From Pterobdella sp. o SKG-2022 (Eukaryota > Annelida > Clitellata > Hirudinida > Piscicolidae), in the NCBI GenBank assembly GCA_964035795.1, contig OZ038327.1, positions 5,075,174-5,139,173 on the forward strand: DNA of 64,000 bases, in the 5' to 3' direction. Positions 9,901 to 28,597 of the stretch are shown piece after piece (positions within the stretch are counted from its first letter, which is position 1; every line of letters starts with the position of its first letter). The translations under genes and the position numbers were made by a program. Under the pieces are notes generated by a model. The model was given only the letters and a program-made list of their open reading frames with translations. It searched no databases and had not been told where the DNA came from.

Positions 9901-12631
9901 TTCTTTTGTTTTTTTCTTCATTAAAAAAATTTTTTTTCATGAATTTATTTTTTTAATTATTATTATTATTGTTATTATCATCCAATAGACTCCGCCCACT
10001 TCCCCTCAACTCTCCCGCCACTCTTCCTCCCTCAGTATCAGAAGCAACAGGAGACAGATCAACTCGGATCGAAATGTTATTTTTGTTTTTTTTTATCGTT
10101 TTTTCATTTTTTTTAGTTTATTATTGTTTTTATTGTTTTTTTTTTTTTAATTTTTACTTTTATGCTTCAGTTTTAATTTTTTTAATTATTCTTTTTGTTA
10201 TATATTTGTTTTGTCAAGGGATTATTTAATTTATTTTTGCTTTTTTTTTTCGTTTTTTCTTTTATTATTCGTGTATCAATCGGTTATTTTTATTAAAACT
10301 TTTTCATTATTTTTTTCTGTTATTTATTTCCGTTTTGAATAATAGTACAGCTAGCACCTCTCATTCATAAAAAAAATCCACTGTAGCACTATTTATTCTG
10401 TCATTCTGTTAGACATAGATAATTTTTTCTCATTTTTTTATAAAAAGCAATCAATTCAACAGTCAACCAATTAACTAATTAATCATTCAACCAAATAATT
10501 AGTTAACCAATCAGCTAATCGATAAATAAATCAACCACTCTAGTCTGAATACTCCATCAATGCTTCCATAGACGCTCAATCAACAATTTCCAACATTGTT
10601 AGTTTCCATCTCCATTTTATAAATTTTTTATTGGAATTTGTTATAATCTTTTTTTGATTAAATAATCCAGTTCGACATAGAATAATCTCCTTGTTAAACC
10701 TTGAAAAACTTATTTGTTTAAAAGTTTTTCAAAGACTTTGTTGTTTTTTCGTTATTCTCATAATTTTTTTAAATTACTTTCTTGAAGTTATTTTTTCAGA
10801 TGATCACTTTTGTTATTTTTCTACTAATCCAAACCAACTCCGCTCTCATTCCCAACAGAAACCTCCAGATGACGAAACAACCCCCACAAACACGCCACTA
10901 GCCAGCCACAAAACCATAGAGTTGAATGGAGGCTATGGCATGGCCAGTTTGCAAAACACTGTAGAAGAAAGCACCCTAAGAAGAAAACCATCTCAAAAAA
11001 GTGGCTTTTTCTCGAACTTCAAAACCAGCAACACTTCTCTATCTAAAAACTCTCGAAAATCATTTTCTGGGCGACCATTGAAAGACCAACTTGAAGATAG
11101 TGATGTGATGATGGGACATCGAAGAGACCATGACAGCTCTATCCAATCTCTATCTAGACATTCCCTTCTCGAATCCCCTTTGAGACCGGGTAGTGTGAAG
11201 TATGAAGCGAGTCAAGACCTGAAGAGAGCGGCTTTGTCCCCGAATGACTACGCGACGCTGGGCCGTAGCGGACATCGCAGCTTCAACCCTCTCAGATCTT
11301 CATTCATGGGCACGTCATACTCTCACGCTGGTCGGCTTCATGATACTTCCCTTCCTTCTCCTCCACCCCCTCCACCCATCTTCAATGAATCCCACATCAG
11401 TAATTTAGCCAAAAGTAAGAAGTCATTAGCGCCTCCACCGCCAAGAGTGTCAAGTATGAAGTCTACCTTACAAGCTCAACACTCTTTGCCTATCGCCCAA
11501 CAATACCAATCTCAACAAATTTCTCCAAAAACCGCCCCTCCCCTTCGACCTCCTCCTTTTTCTAAATCCCCTATCCCGCCACAACGAAATTCAATGCAAC
11601 TCAAACAACAATCTCCTCCAGCACTGCAACATTCACCTCAACAGTTTGTGGAACAAAATTTTTCTCAACAACAACAAGTACAACATTCCATCTATTCTGT
11701 ACCTCACCAACAAAAAACACAGCCACAACAAGCTCAACAAATCAATGCTCAACAACAACAACAACAAAACAAGATTAACCAACAACACTTTCAACAACAA
11801 ACACAACAACAACAACAACCTCAAAACCCACAACAAAGCCTTCTACCAGAACAACAAATACAACTACAAAAGCTCAACCAGGAAATACATTCCCATGTGA
11901 CCAACCAACAAACACCATTTCCGGTTTCCCCCACGCCAAAAACGTCATCTTTTAAATTGAACCAGCAGCAAAAATCCTTGCATCAACAAACTTTACAAAC
12001 AACTCAACAAAATGTAGTGCAACAAAACATACAAGAACAAGACTACACATCCCAACAACAACAACAAATTGCATCTCCACAACTACCATCACTACAACAA
12101 CTACCATCTCAACATCACCGACCCCAAAAATCAACATCACCTCAGCCAATATCACCACGATCAACATCTCCACAATCAACTTCACCGAAAGCAACAACAT
12201 CACAACCAAAACTCGTAATCACACAACAAAACCCTGGGACAACAACACAATTCCAACAACCTTACCCACAACAACAACAAACCCAACAACAACAACAGCA
12301 ACAAGACCAACAACCACAACGACCCAAATACGTTCCTTATTCAATCAAAAACAACGTCATCATAACAGATCTTCCAGCGCACACAACATTCCAAAACACT
12401 TCTCGCAATGACGTCAGAACTTCATTCCATGACGTCACATCCCTCCAAAGAAAATCTTTCATTTTGAGCAATAATAATAATAATCGATTACCCGGAAATG
12501 ATGAAGATAATAATAATAACAATAATAATAACATCAATAATGTGAAGAACAAAAATAACAGTGATGATGATAATGATGTTCCGATTCGAATCCTGAAGAA
12601 GTATGACGAAGGTCTCACTATGAAGTGTTAG
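5433..12631 (+). CDS. mtss1: MTSS1-like I-BAR (IMD) protein, 10 exons, 5' end missing
   Basis: Predicted exons: 5433-5494, 6104-6177, 6453-6537, 6981-7069, 7444-7518, 8391-8551, 8875-8969, 9630-9687, 9989-10075 and 10859-12631, together about 852 residues in one consistent frame. The first eight encode most of an I-BAR (IMD) domain, the crescent-shaped helical dimer that binds PI(4,5)P2 membranes and drives outward protrusions. Diagnostic stretches are VWQDFTAKANKL, LDALQKIADMAT, IGATLTRLCLRQRS and TPPTSPQLSRHSSS, the last being the Ser/Thr-Pro segment after the domain in MTSS1. The last large exon adds a Ser-rich region, two Pro runs (SPPPPPP, APPPPR) and a long Gln-rich tail ending in Asn/Asp runs. 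No C-terminal WH2 motif is visible, unlike vertebrate MTSS1. The initiating exon is not found. Family identity is strong; the exon ends are by eye. Confidence 0.88.
5930..6080 (+). repeat. Dispersed repeat with nested palindromic core (copy 2), intronic
   Basis: Shares GGCAGTCTATAAAAATT, TTTTTTATAAATTACT and the core CTGCTGTCAACCCCAGTTAC...ACATGTACAGCAG with the copies at 2540, 8690 (minus) and 12770. It lies within the intron before exon 6104. Confidence 0.75.
6104..6177 (+). CDS. mtss1: MTSS1-like exon: I-BAR segment
   Basis: Reads SSASVISSYLDALQKIADMA then TNSK. Phase 2 in, phase 1 out. It matches the FLDAFQKVADMATN stretch of the vertebrate IMD. Confidence 0.88.
6453..6537 (+). CDS. mtss1: MTSS1-like exon: I-BAR segment
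   Basis: Reads GAVKDIGATLTRLCLRQRS then VEEKMKQFA. Phase 1 in, phase 2 out. It corresponds to the REIGSALTRMCMRHRSIE segment of the family. Confidence 0.88.
6981..7069 (+). CDS. mtss1: MTSS1-like exon: I-BAR segment
   Basis: Reads ..PIPGLLDDWKKCVVQMDQSHAK. Acceptor ATCTTTCCAG, donor GTGAGT; phase 2 in, phase 1 out. It matches the EEWKK..LDKDHAK stretch of the IMD. An ATT repeat fills the intron just upstream. Confidence 0.88.
7444..7518 (+). CDS. mtss1: MTSS1-like exon: I-BAR segment, coiled
   Basis: Reads DFRKVEKEIQRGVVEVGKLK then KQIEK, a charged helix. Phase 1 in and out. Confidence 0.85.
8391..8551 (+). CDS. mtss1: MTSS1-like exon: I-BAR segment
   Basis: Reads LQPSLESKERALQFKYNDLL, then a helix ending RQRFSFFVKCLLPLL, corresponding to the DKYLLLEETEK..RGRFCTFISMLRP region of the family. 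Phase 1 in, phase 0 out; donor GTGAGT. Confidence 0.87.
8690..8776 (-). repeat. Dispersed repeat with nested palindromic core (copy 3, inverted)
   Basis: The minus strand carries the core in the order found elsewhere: TATCAATAATCTAGGCCGAC, then a partly eroded core ending GGGACATGTACAGCAGTATA. It is only the 3' portion of the repeat, in the intron between exons 8391 and 8875. Confidence 0.7.
8875..8969 (+). CDS. mtss1: MTSS1-like exon: end of I-BAR domain
   Basis: Reads VKQNEMLGELCHLDDVTQTL then TSQTKDSESIIK. It aligns with the EEEISMLGEITHLQTISEDL segment that closes the IMD. Phase 0 in, phase 2 out with donor GTATTG. Confidence 0.85.
9630..9687 (+). CDS. mtss1: MTSS1-like exon: linker after I-BAR (3' end uncertain)
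   Basis: Reads KYCEDFVDDFRSDES. The GT at 9674 would leave phase 1 and put the next exon out of frame. GT at 9685 or 9688 keeps the frame. The acceptor CCACACAG is clear but the donor is weak. Confidence 0.6.
9989..10075 (+). CDS. mtss1: MTSS1-like exon: TPPTSP Ser-rich segment
   Basis: Reads TPPTSPQLSRHSSSLSIRSN then RRQINSDRN. The order T-P-P-x-S-P followed by a Ser cluster is the hallmark of MTSS1 proteins directly after the IMD. Phase 0 on both sides. Confidence 0.85.
10859..12631 (+). CDS. mtss1: MTSS1-like last exon: Ser/Pro-rich and Gln-rich tail
   Basis: An open 590-codon exon after acceptor CTCATTCCCAACAG, ending TAG at 12629-12631. It starts KPPDDETTPTNTPLASHK. It includes KPSQKSGFFSNF, ALSPNDYATLGRSGHRS and two Pro runs, then about 250 residues rich in Gln encoded mainly by CAA. 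The tail is Asn/Asp-rich and ends RILKKYDEGLTMKC. I looked for the WH2 pattern (hydrophobic-rich helix then L-K-K/R) and did not find it. Confidence 0.8.
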   Translation, partial: KPPDDETTPTNTPLASHKTIELNGGYGMASLQNTVEESTLRRKPSQKSGFFSNFKTSNTSLSKNSRKSFSGRPLKDQLEDSDVMMGHRRDHDSSIQSLSRHSLLESPLRPGSVKYEASQDLKRAALSPNDYATLGRSGHRSFNPLRSSFMGTSYSHAGRLHDTSLPSPPPPPPIFNESHISNLAKSKKSLAPPPPRVSSMKSTLQAQHSLPIAQQYQSQQISPKTAPPLRPPPFSKSPIPPQRNSMQLKQQSPPALQHSPQQFVEQNFSQQQQVQHSIYSVPHQQKTQPQQAQQINAQQQQQQNKINQQHFQQQTQQQQQPQNPQQSLLPEQQIQLQKLNQEIHSHVTNQQTPFPVSPTPKTSSFKLNQQQKSLHQQTLQTTQQNVVQQNIQEQDYTSQQQQQIASPQLPSLQQLPSQHHRPQKSTSPQPISPRSTSPQSTSPKATTSQPKLVITQQNPGTTTQFQQPYPQQQQTQQQQQQQDQQPQRPKYVPYSIKNNVIITDLPAHTTFQNTSRNDVRTSFHDVTSLQRKSFILSNNNNNRLPGNDEDNNNNNNNNINNVKNKNNSDDDNDVPIRILKKYDEGLTMKC

Positions 12632-12689
12632 TTTGTTTGTTTATGTTGTTATTATTGTTTTGTAAGCTTGATGCAGAAATAAGAAAATC

Positions 12690-12695
12690 AATAAA
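12690..12695 (+). promoter_or_regulatory. Poly(A) signal AATAAA for the MTSS1-like gene
   Basis: AATAAA lies 59 bases after the stop codon. In such AT-rich DNA the hexamer is common, so this is only plausible. Confidence 0.35.
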
Positions 12696-12769
12696 CAAAT
12701 TATTATTATTGATATTATTATTTTTATATACATAATTAATTAGTATTAATATCATCATCCTGAACATGA

Positions 12770-13135
12770 CGTTAAACTGCACCGAAGATAGCGTCTCCAA
12801 ATTGAGACTGCTTTTCTGTTATAACCTGGATAACAGTAGCTCTGATGGCAGGTATCGACAAACTGATATTCTGGTATCGTTGTCATTTGACTCTGTGGAT
12901 GTTTATTTTTGTTGCCAATGGCGAGGCAATCTGCCCAAGTTTGGAAGCGGCGGATCTTGAATTCGATAATTTCAAGTTGGACGTTAGCTCGGACTGTCAG
13001 TCTATCAAAATTTGTTCGAAAATAAAATGACTTTTTTATAAATTACTGTATTATAGTATCATTAATCTAGACCGACTGCTGTCAACCCCAGTTACTGGGA
13101 CATGTACAGCAGTATAATCTGATAGGATCAATTGA
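12770..13135 (+). repeat. Dispersed repeat with nested palindromic core (longest copy)
   Basis: The longest copy in the window. Blocks shared with the copy at 2540 are AATCTGCCCAAG, GACGTTAGCTCG, CAGTCTATCAAAATTTGTTC and the core GACTGCTGTCAACCCCAGT, TACTGGGACATGTACAGCAG and TATAATCTGAT. Unlike the surroundings it is not AT-biased in its first 200 bases. I do not recognise a tRNA promoter in it. Confidence 0.75.
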
Positions 13136-13153
13136 TTATAATTATCATCACAG

Positions 13154-13218
13154 CTCCAGATGAAAACAAAAGTAATCCCTTGTCTCCGTCCATCTACATG
13201 CCTCAGAAAGAGCTGTGA
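13154..13218 (+). other. Possible small 3' exon, unassigned
   Basis: After an acceptor (TTATCATCACAG) one frame reads PDENKSNPLSPSIYMPQKEL and then stops. It is more complex than the surroundings and could be an alternative 3' exon of the MTSS1-like gene. No matching donor near 12600 was found. Confidence 0.2.
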
Positions 13219-16200
13219 AGAAGCACGCAGTGATTATTATTATATTATGGAAATAAAATGAAAATATATGAATAATTTAAATAAATAGTATAATTATAGT
13301 TATTATTATGGTAGAATCGTACAAAAAGTTGGAGTTATTTTTTTATGAGGAAGTTATAATTAATCTCTAAAAAATTATAGTGAATGAAATAATCATGACC
13401 TGAAGCAAGAATAAAAACAATAAGTAAAAAACAATAAACAAAATTAAAAAAAAAAACACTAAAAACAATATATTGATTTCATTATTCTTTTTCTTGTTTT
13501 TTTTTGTTTTTATTATGCAAAAATCTCATGAAAACATTGAGCCAGCTGTAACTACTTTTATACTTTCGCTTTTGGGACTTTGGTAACAGCACTAATAATA
13601 AAAAAAATAATAACAATAAGAATAATAATAATGGTATAATTAATAAAAAAATGAGAATTAATAACAACAACAATAACAATAATAAAAAAAATATTTTGAA
13701 AAACTAAAAATAAGATAGAAATTTTAGTAGCAGCTAAGTTCAATAAAAATGAAAAATAATAAAAATAACACTAACATCAGTGAATAATAGTAATAATAAC
13801 AACAACAAAAATTTCAATATTAACAAAATAAACAACAAAAATAATAATATAAATAATTTTTCATGCTCATTTTCAGCTTAGATTCAATTTTGCACTACTT
13901 TTAACAAAATTTTTTTAGCGCTTAATTCACTTCAAATTTGTTTTGTTTTTTGCTCAAATTTTCAGTTTACTTTATCATATTTTTATTTTATAGTTTAATA
14001 CAGTATAATAAATTAAATTGTTTGCTTAATTAATGAAAACGGTTTATTTCCACATAGTAATACAATATTTTTATATAAGAATTTAAAATAATCAATACAA
14101 GACATTTTAACAGATCAGAAACAGTAATAACTATATAACAAGTTTTGTTCAAGTCCAGATTTAAACCTAAGTTTTGTACATGGATTTAACAATTATTTGA
14201 ATAATTTCACATTTTAGGGAGTATGTTTAAATTAAAATTAAATAATAAAAATAATAAACTGTAATAATAAAATAATAAACTTTAATAGTAAAAATAATAA
14301 ACTGTAATAATAAGAATAATAAACTGTAATAATAAGAATAATAAACTGTAATAATAAGAATAATAAACTGTAATAATAAGAATAATAAACTGTAATAATA
14401 AGAATAATAAATAAGCATTTAAATCTTTCGGAAGGTGCACACTGGTATGCTAACAACGTTTTTATCTATTTGCGATGAAAATAAATCTTTTTTATTATTA
14501 TTCTTATTTTTTATTATTTTTATTCTATTTTTGCTTCATTATTATTTTATTATTGTTGAATTTTTATTTTATTATTATTATTATTATTTCAAAATTTATT
14601 ATTGCCTCAATGTTCTTTTATCACTTTTTTTTTCTTTTTCTCTGATATAGTTTTTCATATTTTTCTGAACATAAATCTCATATTAACAATTTCAACGTTG
14701 TTGTTTTTTACTACTATAATTATCATTATTATTGTTCTTATTATTGTTATTACTTTATTATTTTTATTATTATGTTATTATTGCTATTTAGTGAAGTTCA
14801 TTTATTCTTTTTTTCCAAAGTTTTGAATTTAAGGTTTTTTTTATATTGTTTTGTGTTTTCATTATTGTTGTCATTATAAGTATTATTTCGTCACAGTTGA
14901 ACGTTTTTAGCTTAGAAACAATGAAAACAATAATAATAATAATAATAACGTTAAAAGGAGTTATTATTTTTATTATTAAAATAGTAAAATTTAATTGGCG
15001 TGACGTTTATAGAATGGTTGATTTCAAAATTGATTTTAAATTCACCGGTTCAAAACACATAGTTTCTGAAATTATTTCATTTTTTTTTTGGATTTTTTTA
15101 CAAATTGCTGTAAATTATTTATTAATTTTTGTGAAAATTTTTCAATTTTAACGCATTTTTTGATTACTTTCTAATATTTTCAATTAATTTGACGATCAAA
15201 AGTTGATGAAATCGCTTATATTTTTTTTGATTATAACAACGTTGAGTCAATAAATTTTCGAAGTTGTTCCACTGAATTTACGTGAGTTGAATCAATGAGC
15301 GGTGGTAAATGAATCTGAAATTTATAGAAAAAATTAAGTAAGTAAACCGGCTATTTGATCTCCCTAACGAGGGTTTCGGTTCCATAATTGAAAAGAAAAA
15401 ACTGTCAGATTCTCACTCATTACAGTACGGGTCAAAAATTTGTGAACAGCACACTAATTGTTTCTTTTGCAGTCAACGTAAATTCTTTTGAATCTGAGTT
15501 AACAGCAGATTTGTATGAAACATCAAAAAATAAATTTTAAATTAATTGATAACGCACGTTTCATATTTATAGTCTTCGTTTGAATTGCTTTATAACCACA
15601 GTTACCATATAAGCTTTTAACGCTAATGTTTTATGATAAGGCTAAACTTATCGAAAATCAGCTTTTTTGCTATGAATAACTAAATTTTAAATTTCTCTAT
15701 TTTCGATGTTTCAAAAAATATTCATTTTTTTCTAGTTTTGTATGTTTTTGTGTGGCAGTATTGAGAAACATCTGTAGTTTAGTTAGCCTTAAAAAATTTT
15801 ATTTATAAAAACAAAAAAAAACTAGTTCCATAAAAAGATGCTCTTAAAGAATAAAACATGAAAATATTTTTCATTTTTATCAAAAACAAATAAAATTTAA
15901 AAAACTACAAAAAATATAAAAAAATAAAAAATTTATTATCAAAAATCAACAAAGTTAATTCACTATTTAACTCCTTTTGATAACAAAATTCAAAAATATT
16001 ATCCACAGTTTCATTTATTCAGTTATAATCAACTCAAAAATAAACCAAACTTAAATTTTTTCAACAAAAAAATCAATACAAAACCCAAGTGTTTTTCATT
16101 ATAGAAACTAACATTAATTTCTTATGCAGACTGACAACCATGCTTTAGTGTATCTTTCCTTTACAAGTTTAACATCACCAAGTGGTATGTACAAATTTAT

Positions 16201-16925
16201 AATATTATCCAAAATTAATAATTTTATCAAAATTAATCGATTACTTATGAAATATTTTAAAAACATTGATAATATGAATTTACTGTATCAATTCATATAG
16301 CGCCAAACTGAAATGTACATATATTGATTAACTGTAGAACTATTCTTAAAAGAAATATAGTTTAAGATGAACAATTTTGAACGCTAACATAACATGAAAG
16401 AATTTATATAAATACTTTTTTTTTATTCGCCAGATGTCGTTGTCAAGCGTTATTTGATGGCGATACATTTTATCTAGTAAAAAAAATATAATACTTATAT
16501 ATGTATTTTGGATAAAAAATTAATTATGGTGTTTTGTGGGTAAAGAGAAATTAAACATTTTAAAAAATTGTATGTACTCAGGCCTATATACCTAGTCGGT
16601 ATTGATATATTGTGTTAGTGATAAGCTTAGCACTTCAATAAGATATATAATTATGTATATATTCGTGGAGAAAACTTCCATTGACAGCTGAATTAACGCA
16701 GTAGTAACAATACCAATAGTTTCACTATTTCTAATACTAAACTTAACAACAAAAACAACTATTTTGAACCCAGCATTGATATAACAAACCTGCAAAACAA
16801 CATGAAGTTAAAAATAAACAAAATCGAAAAAATCAATAATAAAAAAAAATACCATTAAAAAAAGTAGTTGAACAAACAAGCGCATAACACCAAAATAATA
16901 GCAACAATGAAAAACTTGAAAAAAT
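13219..16925. other. Intergenic AT-rich region between convergent genes
   Basis: Nothing codable was recognised. It contains AAT-type degenerate repeats and the 22-bp tandem array at 14243-14412. It separates the 3' ends of the MTSS1-like gene and the minus-strand Asn-rich gene. Confidence 0.6.
14243..14412. repeat. 22-bp tandem repeat, about 8 units
   Basis: The unit is close to AATAATAAACTGTAATAAT plus AAG. It is near-identical over the array, with an early variant (AATAGTAAA). Confidence 0.85.
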
Positions 16926-24892
<7,967 letters not shown>

Positions 24893-24986
24893 TTTTATTA
24901 TTTATTGTTGTTTTTTTGTTGCTAATTATTAATTTCACTTTTCATTTTCCAATCTGTGATTGCTTCCAATGTAACAAGCTGTTTTT

Positions 24987-25047
24987 CTGCCATTAAAAGT
25001 GAAATATTTTGAAAATATTTTTAATGTATTTTCACTTTTAATGGCAG
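24987..25047. repeat. Perfect 18-bp inverted repeat, 25-base spacer
   Basis: CTGCCATTAAAAGTGAAA (24987-25004) is matched by its exact complement at 25030-25047. It lies about 95 bases upstream of the start codon of the minus-strand Asn-rich gene. Confidence 0.85.
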
Positions 25048-27029
25048 ATTCTGATAAGATCTCTATGTTATAAAGAACTTCAAGTTTTTCCATAAAATTT
25101 CTCTATTATTTTTTAATATATTATTGTTTTTATTATTTTTATTATCTTTTTTTAGCTAATATTTTTTTTAATTCTATTTTTAGCAGGTTTACAACGTTCA
25201 GAGTTTTTGCTTAAGTTCACTCCTTTTTATTGTACATATCCAAAACCTCAGTTTTCAAACGTTCGTGTGGATCTAGAAAAAATAATTTCAAACAAATAAA
25301 ATATTTTAAAAAAATAAAGCTTTTATCTCATAAAATACATTTTTAATTTTAAATAACAGTATTAAATTGAAATTAATTAGAAATATGACTTAATTTTTTT
25401 CAAATGATTTGTAAGAAACTTTGAATTCCTATTATTTTGACTAATGCTGGTCATTAACATTAGAAAATACGCTGGTGAATATTATCAGTTATGAGCCAAA
25501 AATTAGGATTTGAAGATCTGAATACGCAAGTTTGCGGTCAAAACAGTGATATTCAACTTGGTTTAAAAACTAATCCAACAACCCAAAAGTGAAACAGCAT
25601 AAAGGGACAAAACTCAAGGAAGCAAGTTCGAAATCGGTCCAAACACTTGACTAAACTTGATTTGAAACAATAATTTTATTATCATCATTATTGTTCTTAC
25701 TAGATTAATATTTCTACTTTTATTGTTATTAAAATTTTTATAGCGCACAATTCGCAAACAAGTTCGCTTCAGAGGCGCTCAGGTATTTGTGAGGAATTAT
25801 AAATGAAGTTGTTCACTGTATAGGTGACTTCAAAAGTTTCAATACCTTCTTTAAAATTTTTTTTAAAAATAACACGTTTACTTAAATTATTGATCTATGA
25901 ATATCTTTTGACAAGTTTAATAAATTAAATGTCAGCAAACGAATGGAAACTAAGTGAAACCTCGAAAAACCACTTAGCTATTTAATTTGGAGCAATTTTA
26001 AAGACTATAATGATAAGTCAAAAAAAAAAAATAAATTACAAAAAAATAAAGTTATGAGTTCTGTTTCTAATAATATCCACAATCAAAAAAAAATAGTATC
26101 AAATAATTTAAAAACTAGCGTTTCAGACAGTTTATCAACGAAGCTTTTAAGCCCTTGGTCATCACATAATTATATTTGAAGTTTATATTTAGCTGTGACC
26201 CGATTTGCATGCGAACTTTAAAATATCTTTTCCTTTTTTAACGTCTAATTTCACTAAAACGAAAATATATATTAATTAATTAATTAATTAATTAAGTTAT
26301 TTATTTATTCATTTTTTTTTTTATTTATTTACTTTTTATTTATTTATTTATTTATCTATTTATTTGTTTATTTTTTTTTATTTATTTATTTATTAAATGA
26401 ATCATCAAAATAATAATAAAAATAGAAAAACTGGTCATTTGAACCCTTAAAAAACTACTTAATCAGCTTTAAACGTTCTTCAATCTCACCCAAAAAGTGG
26501 TCCAAAAATCTCTTTATCCAAAAAGGGATCCTGAAGGCCAGAATATTTACAAATATATGACCCTCTCACAATAGTGATGATATTAATCCAGCTTCAATGT
26601 TACTTAATATATGAAGGATTACCAAGGAAAACAGTATAAAGCCAGGGTTTGGTTATTTAATGTACAATAACCGCTTATAATGGTGTTTTTTGAATAAATT
26701 ATTTCCAATAGTGTTCAACACACTAAGAATATTTTATTTTATAACAACTTTGATATTGATATCTTTGTTGTTTTTTGCGTAATTTATACAATTATTAATC
26801 AACTGAATGTCAACCAACTTGAGTTATTGAAAGCTTCGTGCTTATAGAACCTCAAAATGTCTACATATACAACTGTTTTTAAACAAAATCCTTTGGTCAT
26901 AAACCTTTTTCAACAGTGCTACTAATACAATATCACTTCAAAAACATTTGTAACAAGGAGATCCAATTGAACAAGTATTAATACCTTGTCTCTATTTTAT
27001 TGAGACAGATTATTTCAAGGTATTATGCG

Positions 27030-27229
27030 NNNNNNNNNNNNNNNNNNNNNNNNNNNNNNNNNNNNNNNNNNNNNNNNNNNNNNNNNNNNNNNNNNNNNNN
27101 NNNNNNNNNNNNNNNNNNNNNNNNNNNNNNNNNNNNNNNNNNNNNNNNNNNNNNNNNNNNNNNNNNNNNNNNNNNNNNNNNNNNNNNNNNNNNNNNNNNN
27201 NNNNNNNNNNNNNNNNNNNNNNNNNNNNN
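27030..27229. other. Assembly gap (200 N)
   Basis: Exactly 200 N. The round number suggests a scaffold gap of unknown true size. Confidence 0.99.
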
Positions 27230-28156
27230 TACTTATTATTTTTTTTATTTTCAATGATATTAATTATTATTATTTTTTTTTTGTCATTATTATTCTTAAA
27301 TTGTTATTCTAGTTGTACGTGGCCGACTTAAACTTCTGTTGTCTTCAACAATACAATACCTAATCTTTTGTTATTATTGTTGTTATTACTGTTATTTTTA
27401 TTTTTTTTATTATTGTAAATTATTTGTATTTTTTAATGTCTTTTTCATTAATTTAGTTATTTTATAAATATTATTTACAATTGATTTCATGTTAATTTAT
27501 ATATTTTTTGTTTTATTTTTGATTTTATTTCCCCATTAATTATTAATCCCATATTATTTCTTTACTGAATTTTTTCGATTTTTTAAATTTTATTATCATT
27601 TTTATTGTTATTAATATGTTAATTATTAAATTTTAATTTTTCTCAATCATTTTCTATATTCATAATTCTCTATTTCAATAAAAATGTTGATAATAACAAA
27701 AAAAAATCAAAATAAAAACAAAAATAGTTTGAAAAAATTATAAATAACAAAAATAAAAAAGTTTGAAAAATAATTTTTTTTTAGTCATTTCCTTTTACAA
27801 AAACGAAGTAAAATTTATTTAAAAATAAATAATTCAAAATGTTTACAAGAATAAAACAAATTTGTGCAAGACTTAGAAAAAAGGGACAAAAATCTAAACA
27901 ATTTCAGGTGTCTCAATACCACATTAAAATATCAATGGAACCACCTACGAAAATACAATTTAGTTCAAGTAACTGAAAGAAATTTTCAAGAACATTTGGC
28001 GTAACAAATCTCACAAAATACACAAACAATGACTGAACAATATATCAAGCCTCGATTCAAAATCTTTTCATATTAAAACAACATTATTATAAACAATTGG
28101 TTAAAAGAGGACAGACATCAACTGTGCACATCCTTCTGGCAATAAAGTTCCTTGAG

Positions 28157-28597
28157 TTATTTGAGCTCTTCAATGAGGTTTTTGTTCTGGTTTTCGAGCA
28201 GATTCACCCTGTCCTCCAAACACCTCACATACTCCTTCTTCTTGCGACGACACTCTTTTGCTTCTTCCTTATTTTTCAGAAGTATGATCTCTCTTTTTCT
28301 GGTCGCCTCGTCAATGCTACTATGGCCATATGAGTCAGAGTGTGGGTGAATGTGATGCATTGGAATGAAATAAGGGTTTTCAGAAACAGAATTGAAATTT
28401 CTTAAAGATGGAGTTGTTTGATTACCGTCCTTATTTTTATAATCACTTTCTTGTTTTTTGATCATCATTATAGCTTGCTGCTGCCCATAATTTATGACAT
28501 TATCATAATGGTGGGTCTTGTGCGACAATTCCTTGTCCCCATCAACTGATCTCGACATCAAGTTGACAGCGATGCTGTCGTTGAGTTCCTTGGCCAT
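28157..28597 (-). pseudogene. CREB/CREM-type bZIP ORF, intronless, in-frame stop near the end
   Basis: A 146-codon ORF starts MAKELNDSIAVN in a good context (AAAATGG). The C-terminal third is a CREB-family bZIP: EATRKREI, then KECRRKKKEYVRCLEDRVNL and LENQNKNLIEELK. CREB proteins bind CRE sites as dimers. The kinase-inducible domain is absent, so the layout is like a short CREM/ICER product. The TAA at 28157-28159 interrupts the family: the same frame continues LKELYCQKD, the conserved CREB C-terminus, to a TGA at 28118-28120. In the basic region the usual NxxAAxxCR reads NKEEAKECR, so the first Ala is Glu. The lack of introns plus these changes suggests a retrocopy or decaying gene. A sequencing error or a truncated but working factor is also possible. 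Confidence 0.7.

Larger units (their letters stand above)
24893..28156. other. Gene-free AT-rich region with an assembly gap
   Basis: Contains the palindrome at 24987-25047, a short repeat-like TTATAGCGCAC...GAGGCGCTC motif near 25738-25780, a TTAA-rich tract (26270-26300) and the 200-base gap. No exon was recognised. Confidence 0.5.

Noticed and set aside
10691..10858. N-terminal extension of the last MTSS1-like exon
   Set aside because: The open frame upstream of 10859 is T-rich, hydrophobic and precedes a clear acceptor. It is intron.
25738..25790. Further SINE copy (TTATAGCGCAC...GAGGCGCTC)
   Set aside because: Similar in idea to the 3' hairpin at 51836 and 57070, but too short and diverged to assign.
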